Of a DNA stretch of 8,735 nucleotides, positions 5,037 through 8,735 are shown in pieces. The translations under genes were made by a program, and so were the position numbers. Numbering within the stretch: the first letter of the stretch is position 1; each line of letters begins with the position of its first letter. The notes beneath the pieces are model-generated. The model had not been told where the DNA came from, searched no databases, and worked only from the letters and a program-made list of their open reading frames with translations. The DNA comes from a bacterium (GTDB taxonomy: Bacteria > Omnitrophota > Gorgyraeia > Velamenicoccales > JABMQK01), in NCBI GenBank assembly GCA_013203265.1, contig JABMQK010000025.1, positions 1-8,735 on the forward strand, in the 5' to 3' direction.

Positions 5037-6809
5037 CTATTTTAAACGTTTATTCAAAGCCCCATATTCCTGCCAGATTTCTTTGGGAAGGGAATTTTTA
5101 AGTTTTGTCAGAAATTTGTATTGCCGTTCTAATTCCTCTCTCCACTCCTTTTTATTAATTGAGAACAATTGTCTTTGGATATCTTTAGATAGATTCAAAC
5201 CACTCATATTAATATCTTCTATTTTAGGGATGTATCCTATTGGTGTCTTTATCGCCCCAACCTCATTATTGCAGCGCTTTAGTATCCAATCCAATATTCG
5301 TATATTCTCACCAAACCCCGGCCATAGAAATTTGCCTTGTTTATCAACTCTAAACCAATTCACATAGAAAATCCTAGGCGGCTTTACCATCTTTTTACCC
5401 AACTTCAACCAATGTTTAAGATAATCTCCCATATTATAACCGCAAAAAGGTAACATAGCCATCGGGTCAAAACGGACTTCTCCTAATTTACCGAATTGAG
5501 CAGAAGTGCGTTCAGAAGCCATAGTCGCACCTACATATACTCCATGTTGCCAATTGAATGATTCATAAACTAGCGGTGCAAGATGTGCCCTGCGACCACC
5601 TAACATGATTGCAGATACAGGCACTCCATGATGATGTTCTAAGCGAAAGGAAACTGATGGGCACTGCGATATCGGAGCGGTGAAGCGGCTGTTTGGATGA
5701 GCACCCTTTATTACCTTTCCATCCTTATCTAACCTGCCTGGCTTCCAGGGATACCCCTTCCAATCAATACCTTTTTTGGGAACAGGACCGTCTGAATCCT
5801 CCCACCAAACCGTTCTATCAGGCTTTAAAAGAACATTTGTGAATATCGTGTTCTTCTCTATAGTCTTTAAAGCATTTGGATTTGAAAGCGAATTTGTCCC
5901 TGGAGTGACACCAAAAAAACCCGTTTCAGGATTAATAGCCCATAGGCAACCGTCTGAATCAATACGCATCCAAGCGATATCATCGCCCACGGTCCAAACT
6001 CGATAAGTTTTTTTCTTAAAACTCTTCGGTGGAACCAACATAGCCAGATTTGTTTTTCCACAGGCACTGGGAAAAGCTCCTGTGATATATTGAATATGGC
6101 CATTTGCATCTTCTAATCCCATAATTAACATATGCTCAGCCATCCAACCTTCTTTTCTTGCAATGTGGCTCGCTATACGTAAAGACAGACATTTCTTACC
6201 AAGCAATACATTACCTCCGTAACCTGAACCTACGCTCCAAATTGTATTGTCTTCGGGAAAATGAAGAATTAATCGTTTATTAATATCTATCTGTGCCTTA
6301 CCGTGAAGACATCTAGTGAATTCACCATCGCAACCTAACGCATCCAAAACATCTCTGCCAACATGTGTCATAATGAGCATATTTAAAACAACGTATATGC
6401 TATCTGTCAATTCTACGCCTATTTTGCTAAACGGAGAACCTACAGGGCCCATAGAAAACGGTATAACATACATTTTGCGGCCCTTCATAGAACCTCTGAA
6501 TATATCACTCGCTTTTTTATAGGCCTTCGGCGGAGACATCCAGTTATTTATAGGACCAACATCAGATTTCCTCTTAGTACAAATAAAGGTCAAATTCTCT
6601 GTGCGTGCAACATCATTAATCGCTGTTCGATGATAAACGCAACCGGGAAGTTTTTTCTGGTCTAGTTGAATTAACTCTCCGGTAGAAAATGCCTCTTTTT
6701 CTAAATTCTTCTTTTGTTTTTCTGAACCATCAATCCAAATGATACTATCGGGCTTACAAAGACCAGCCATATCTTTAACCCATCTATCTAATTTATTATG
6801 TTTAGTCAT
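5037..6809 (-). CDS. pckG: Phosphoenolpyruvate carboxykinase (GTP)
   Basis: This is a full-length, 590-residue GTP-type PEP carboxykinase, which interconverts oxaloacetate + GTP with PEP + CO2 + GDP at the junction of glycolysis/gluconeogenesis and the TCA branches. The GTP-family P-loop GAFPSACGKTNL (244-255) carries the hyper-reactive cysteine (C250) and lysine K252. Predicted metal ligands are K205 (GKKCLS), H226 (AEHMLIMG) and D277 (VGDDIAWM). Further family blocks are RTENLTFIC (69-77), HPNSRFTAP (371-379), the GGRR motif (404-407), and the WPGFGENIRIL stretch (496-506) near the nucleotide pocket. No substitution or frame break was seen. Its ATG overlaps the trxB stop by 8 bp. A GGAGGT (6821-6826) inside trxB, 11 bases upstream, is its likely ribosome site, so translation is probably coupled. 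In anaerobes such enzymes can run in the carboxylating direction, but direction cannot be read from sequence. Confidence 0.97.
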   Translation of the reverse strand: MTKHNKLDRWVKDMAGLCKPDSIIWIDGSEKQKKNLEKEAFSTGELIQLDQKKLPGCVYHRTAINDVARTENLTFICTKRKSDVGPINNWMSPPKAYKKASDIFRGSMKGRKMYVIPFSMGPVGSPFSKIGVELTDSIYVVLNMLIMTHVGRDVLDALGCDGEFTRCLHGKAQIDINKRLILHFPEDNTIWSVGSGYGGNVLLGKKCLSLRIASHIARKEGWMAEHMLIMGLEDANGHIQYITGAFPSACGKTNLAMLVPPKSFKKKTYRVWTVGDDIAWMRIDSDGCLWAINPETGFFGVTPGTNSLSNPNALKTIEKNTIFTNVLLKPDRTVWWEDSDGPVPKKGIDWKGYPWKPGRLDKDGKVIKGAHPNSRFTAPISQCPSVSFRLEHHHGVPVSAIMLGGRRAHLAPLVYESFNWQHGVYVGATMASERTSAQFGKLGEVRFDPMAMLPFCGYNMGDYLKHWLKLGKKMVKPPRIFYVNWFRVDKQGKFLWPGFGENIRILDWILKRCNNEVGAIKTPIGYIPKIEDINMSGLNLSKDIQRQLFSINKKEWREELERQYKFLTKLKNSLPKEIWQEYGALNKRLK

Positions 6810-7749
6810 ATCGCTTATTTACCTCCGTTAAGTATTGTTCAGCTGAATGAGCTGCTTGTGCTCCTTCGCCACATGCAGTAACGATTTGCCTAAAAGATCT
6901 CTTTCTGCAATCTCCACAGGCAAAAATACCCTTTTTGCCTGTGGCCATGTTTTCATTAGTAATTATATATTTCTCACTATCAAAATCTAAAAAACTTTCT
7001 ACAAATTGTGTATTCGCAGCAAAACCCACAAAAATAAACACTCCAGAGCAATTAATCTCACCTTCTTTATTGGTCTTTACGTCTCTAATGCGTATTTTTT
7101 CAACGACATCTTTACCTAGAATTTCCGTTGCTACTGAATTTAAAACTAATTCTATCTTGGGATTGTTTTTGATTCTTTCCTGTAAAATTCCGCTTCCACG
7201 CAATTTATCTCGACGATGAACCAGTTGAACTTTTCTTGCGAACTTTGTCAAATAGAGAGCTTCTTCTAAAGCTGTATCTCCACCGCCGATTAAAACAATG
7301 TCTTTATCTTTAAAAAGAGGGCCGTCGCATACTGCACAATAAGAAACCCCTTTTCCTATAAAACCATCCTCTCCTTTTAATCCTAATTTTCTGGGCTGTG
7401 CACCTGTTGCTATTATCAACGCTTTACATGAATGGCTAAAATCATTTTCGTCTATTACCGATTTGCCGCTTACTTCTATAATATCTCCATTGTATTTGAT
7501 GTTACGGACCATTTTAAAATCATCTATCTCAACATCACTAAGATCTTTTGTTTGTTTTACCATCGTATCGATTAATTCTTTTGAATTTGCACTAGCTACT
7601 CCGGGAAAGTTCTCAATTACATCTGTAAGATTAATCTGTCCTCCCGGTTGAGATCTCTCGATTATCTTTGTACGCAATTTTGATCTTCCGCAGTAAATTG
7701 CTGCAGTCAATCCAGCAGGGCCGGCACCAATTATTATGACATCATACAT
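6802..7749 (-). CDS. trxB: Thioredoxin-disulfide reductase (NADPH)
   Basis: This is a complete, 315-residue low-molecular-weight thioredoxin reductase that transfers electrons from NADPH through FAD to thioredoxin in the cytoplasm. Features in order are the FAD motif GAGPAG (8-13), ERSQPGGQI (31-39), the redox-active CAVC (138-141), the NADPH motif GGGDTA (155-160), HRRDKLRGS (178-186), whose HRR favours NADPH over NADH, and GIFACGDCRKRSFRQ (274-288) at the second FAD site. The RQIVTACGEGAQAA helix closes the domain. ATG at 7747-7749 fits the usual MYDVIIIGAG start, though the upstream AAAGAACAAGAAAA is a poor ribosome site. A 64-bp gap, the widest within this operon, separates it from the DUF6485 gene, and no convincing promoter is visible in it. 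No thioredoxin gene is present in the window. Confidence 0.97.
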   Translation of the reverse strand: MYDVIIIGAGPAGLTAAIYCGRSKLRTKIIERSQPGGQINLTDVIENFPGVASANSKELIDTMVKQTKDLSDVEIDDFKMVRNIKYNGDIIEVSGKSVIDENDFSHSCKALIIATGAQPRKLGLKGEDGFIGKGVSYCAVCDGPLFKDKDIVLIGGGDTALEEALYLTKFARKVQLVHRRDKLRGSGILQERIKNNPKIELVLNSVATEILGKDVVEKIRIRDVKTNKEGEINCSGVFIFVGFAANTQFVESFLDFDSEKYIITNENMATGKKGIFACGDCRKRSFRQIVTACGEGAQAAHSAEQYLTEVNKRYD

Positions 7750-7813
7750 TTTTCTTGTTCTTTAACTAAAAAGATATTTCTTGTTTAAACCAGATAGGTA
7801 ATCTATTCTTCAC

Positions 7814-8014
7814 TTATTTACCGTGGATTCTAGCAAAATTACTGAAAGAGCGATCAAATGTCTTTTCTTGGGCTGTAGAAAAAAAACAGGCAGGCAACTC
7901 ATTACTTTTTCTATGATAGGCTATACACTCGCAACAAATACCTTTTCGCGAACAAGGCTCGTAAGTGCAATTACAATTTTTTAAATTAATTTCTTTGTTT
8001 GGACACTCTCCCAT
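7814..8014 (-). CDS. Cysteine-rich DUF6485-type mini-protein
   Basis: This is a 66-residue protein with eight cysteines (C4, C14, C16, C21, C27, C28, C30, C43), mostly in its first half. I recognise the pattern ECPN-x-E-x-NLKNCNCTYEPCS, followed by the KGICCECIAYHRK block and LPACFF, as the family recently called DUF6485 (earlier 'cytosolic protein'). Its function is unknown. The arrangement of cysteines plus H34 suggests metal or Fe-S binding, but I infer this. The protein lacks a signal peptide or membrane segment, so it is probably cytosolic. ATG at 8012-8014 is preceded by a good GGGAGG ribosome site and overlaps the end of def by 34 bp. It lies between the metal-dependent peptide deformylase and thioredoxin reductase, which hints at thiol or metal chemistry. 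Confidence 0.85.
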   Translation of the reverse strand: MGECPNKEINLKNCNCTYEPCSRKGICCECIAYHRKSNELPACFFSTAQEKTFDRSFSNFARIHGK

Positions 8015-8514
8015 TCTCCGGCCTCCCTACATTTTGTCTTCAATGCCCTTTTTATCTTTATTTTTTTTAAAAAATTGGCGTAATCAATAATGAGTTTTCC
8101 CTTTAGATGGTCTATTTCATGCTGTAGCGCAATAGAAAATAAATCATCGGCCCAAAAAGCTACCTTCTTATTAAATTCATCTATGCCTTCTACAAAAACT
8201 TCTTTTGCTCTTTTTACCTTCACAGAAACTCCCGGAAGACTCAAACACCCTTCCTCTATAGAAGCAAAACCTTTTTTCTCTTTGACTTTAGGATTAATTA
8301 ATTTGAATAGGCCCTGGCCAACATCTAAAATTATAATTTGTTTATTTATACCGACCTGGGGGGCAGCTAAGCCAATACCTGCGTTAGAATACATTATTTC
8401 AGCCATCCGCTCTAACAATGCCTTCTCTTCGCTACCTACCATCTTTACAGGAGCTGATTTCTTTCTAAGGCATTTATCACCGTAAATACGTATTTTTAAT
8501 TCTATTTCTTTCAT
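7981..8514 (-). CDS. def: Peptide deformylase
   Basis: This is a 177-residue peptide deformylase, which removes the formyl group from the N-terminal methionine of nascent proteins at the ribosome using a bound divalent metal, usually iron. All three family motifs are intact: GIGLAAPQVG (46-55), EGCLSLPG (88-95) with metal ligand C90, and QHEIDHLKGKL (131-141) with ligands H132 and H136 and catalytic E133. EGCLS is the type-1 form. I chose ATG at 8512-8514 over a TTG four codons upstream because MKEIELKIRIYGD gives the usual family N-terminus; an AAGG precedes it closely. The first 38 bp overlap the end of panD. The C-terminal tail after residue 160 is basic and partly shared with the start of the mini-protein gene. 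Confidence 0.96.
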   Translation of the reverse strand: MKEIELKIRIYGDKCLRKKSAPVKMVGSEEKALLERMAEIMYSNAGIGLAAPQVGINKQIIILDVGQGLFKLINPKVKEKKGFASIEEGCLSLPGVSVKVKRAKEVFVEGIDEFNKKVAFWADDLFSIALQHEIDHLKGKLIIDYANFLKKIKIKRALKTKCREAGEWESVQTKKLI

Positions 8515-8735
8515 CGACCTTAACAATTTTCATCTTTGTTTTCTTGATCTCTTTATCATCTAATAAACGATAGCAAAGAACAATTATTTTATCCCCGACA
8601 TTACCAGAACGTGCAGCAGGCCCATTTAAACACACCACACCAGATCCTCTTTTTGCTTTTATTACATATGTCTCAATCCTCGCACCATTATTCAGATTCA
8701 AAACCTCAACTTTTTCTCCCGGTATCATACCGGCT
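8477..8735 (-). CDS. panD: Aspartate 1-decarboxylase, partial (N-terminus beyond right edge)
   Basis: This is the C-terminal 85 residues of PanD, the pyruvoyl enzyme that converts aspartate to beta-alanine for pantothenate and coenzyme A synthesis. Family blocks seen are PGEKVEVLNLNNGARIETYVI (split: PGEKVEVLN, then NNGARIETYVI with its active-site Tyr), RGSGVVCLNGPAAR with the conserved Asn, and VGDKIIVLCY. The frame continues upstream of the first Met in view (AGMIPGEKV), so the gene starts outside the window. The Gly-Ser self-cleavage site that makes the pyruvoyl group is therefore not visible. The tail ending in VDERNRI is normal for bacterial PanD, with six extra residues running into def (38-bp overlap). 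Any promoter of the whole operon would lie further right. Confidence 0.94.
   Translation of the reverse strand, partial: AGMIPGEKVEVLNLNNGARIETYVIKAKRGSGVVCLNGPAARSGNVGDKIIVLCYRLLDDKEIKKTKMKIVKVDERNRIKNTYLR

Noticed and set aside
7750..7813. Promoter or attenuator in the gap before trxB
   Set aside because: It contains an eight-base palindrome (GTTTAAAC, 7783-7790) and a five-base hairpin, but no paired -35/-10 or terminator-like structure.
8090..8485. Plus-strand open frame of 131 codons
   Set aside because: It is the antisense of the peptide deformylase gene, whose three catalytic motifs are intact. The plus frame shows only compositional echoes.
1..8735. Mobile element, CRISPR array, toxin-antitoxin or defence system
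   Set aside because: There are no regularly spaced direct repeats, transposase or integrase motifs, or target-site duplications. The YacP-like NYN protein has no antitoxin-like partner beside it.

Overview
The window is an AT-rich bacterial chromosomal segment in which every gene I can support lies on the minus strand, so it reads right to left. I see no rRNA, tRNA, CRISPR array, transposase, phage gene or attachment site. It looks like a core-metabolism and housekeeping region, not an accessory island. The mix suggests an uncultured anaerobic Gram-negative-type lineage, possibly Candidatus Omnitrophota: GTP-dependent PEP carboxykinase, a DUF6485 cysteine-rich mini-protein, a YacP/NYN nuclease, a DUF523 protein, an LPG-synthase-type membrane protein and a GT4 glycosyltransferase. 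This placement is an inference from family content and base composition, and my confidence in it is low.

Right block (8735 to 2299). Nine genes follow one another with almost no spacing: panD (N-terminus beyond the right edge), def, a DUF6485 mini-protein, trxB, pckG, an eight-helix LPG-synthase/flippase-like membrane protein, a YacP/Rae1-like NYN nuclease, a DUF523 (TudS-like) protein and an MBL-fold hydrolase. Six of the eight junctions are overlaps of 8 to 38 bp. The other two are gaps of 64 bp (before trxB) and 13 bp (before the membrane protein). I see no terminator or strong promoter inside the block, so it is probably one long, translationally coupled operon. It covers beta-alanine/CoA supply, N-terminal protein maturation, thiol redox, PEP/oxaloacetate exchange, membrane lipid biology and a possible RNA-related trio at its 3' end.

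Middle block (2298 to 1454). A small TM_helix (MscS-like, CmpX-type) membrane protein has its own promoter (perfect TTGACA, 17-bp spacer, TAAATT), a strong Shine-Dalgarno and a convincing rho-independent terminator. It is therefore a one-gene transcription unit.

Left block (1453 to 1). A 185-bp intergenic region carries the terminator, a nested inverted repeat and a weak promoter. It precedes an exported YbhB/YbcL (PEBP) family protein. A GT4 glycosyltransferase follows and runs off the left edge after 246 codons.

No obviously new system stands out. The points most worth a second look are the overlapping nuclease / DUF523 / MBL trio, the cysteine-rich mini-protein between def and trxB, the uncertain start of the MBL gene and the nested inverted repeat upstream of the PEBP gene.
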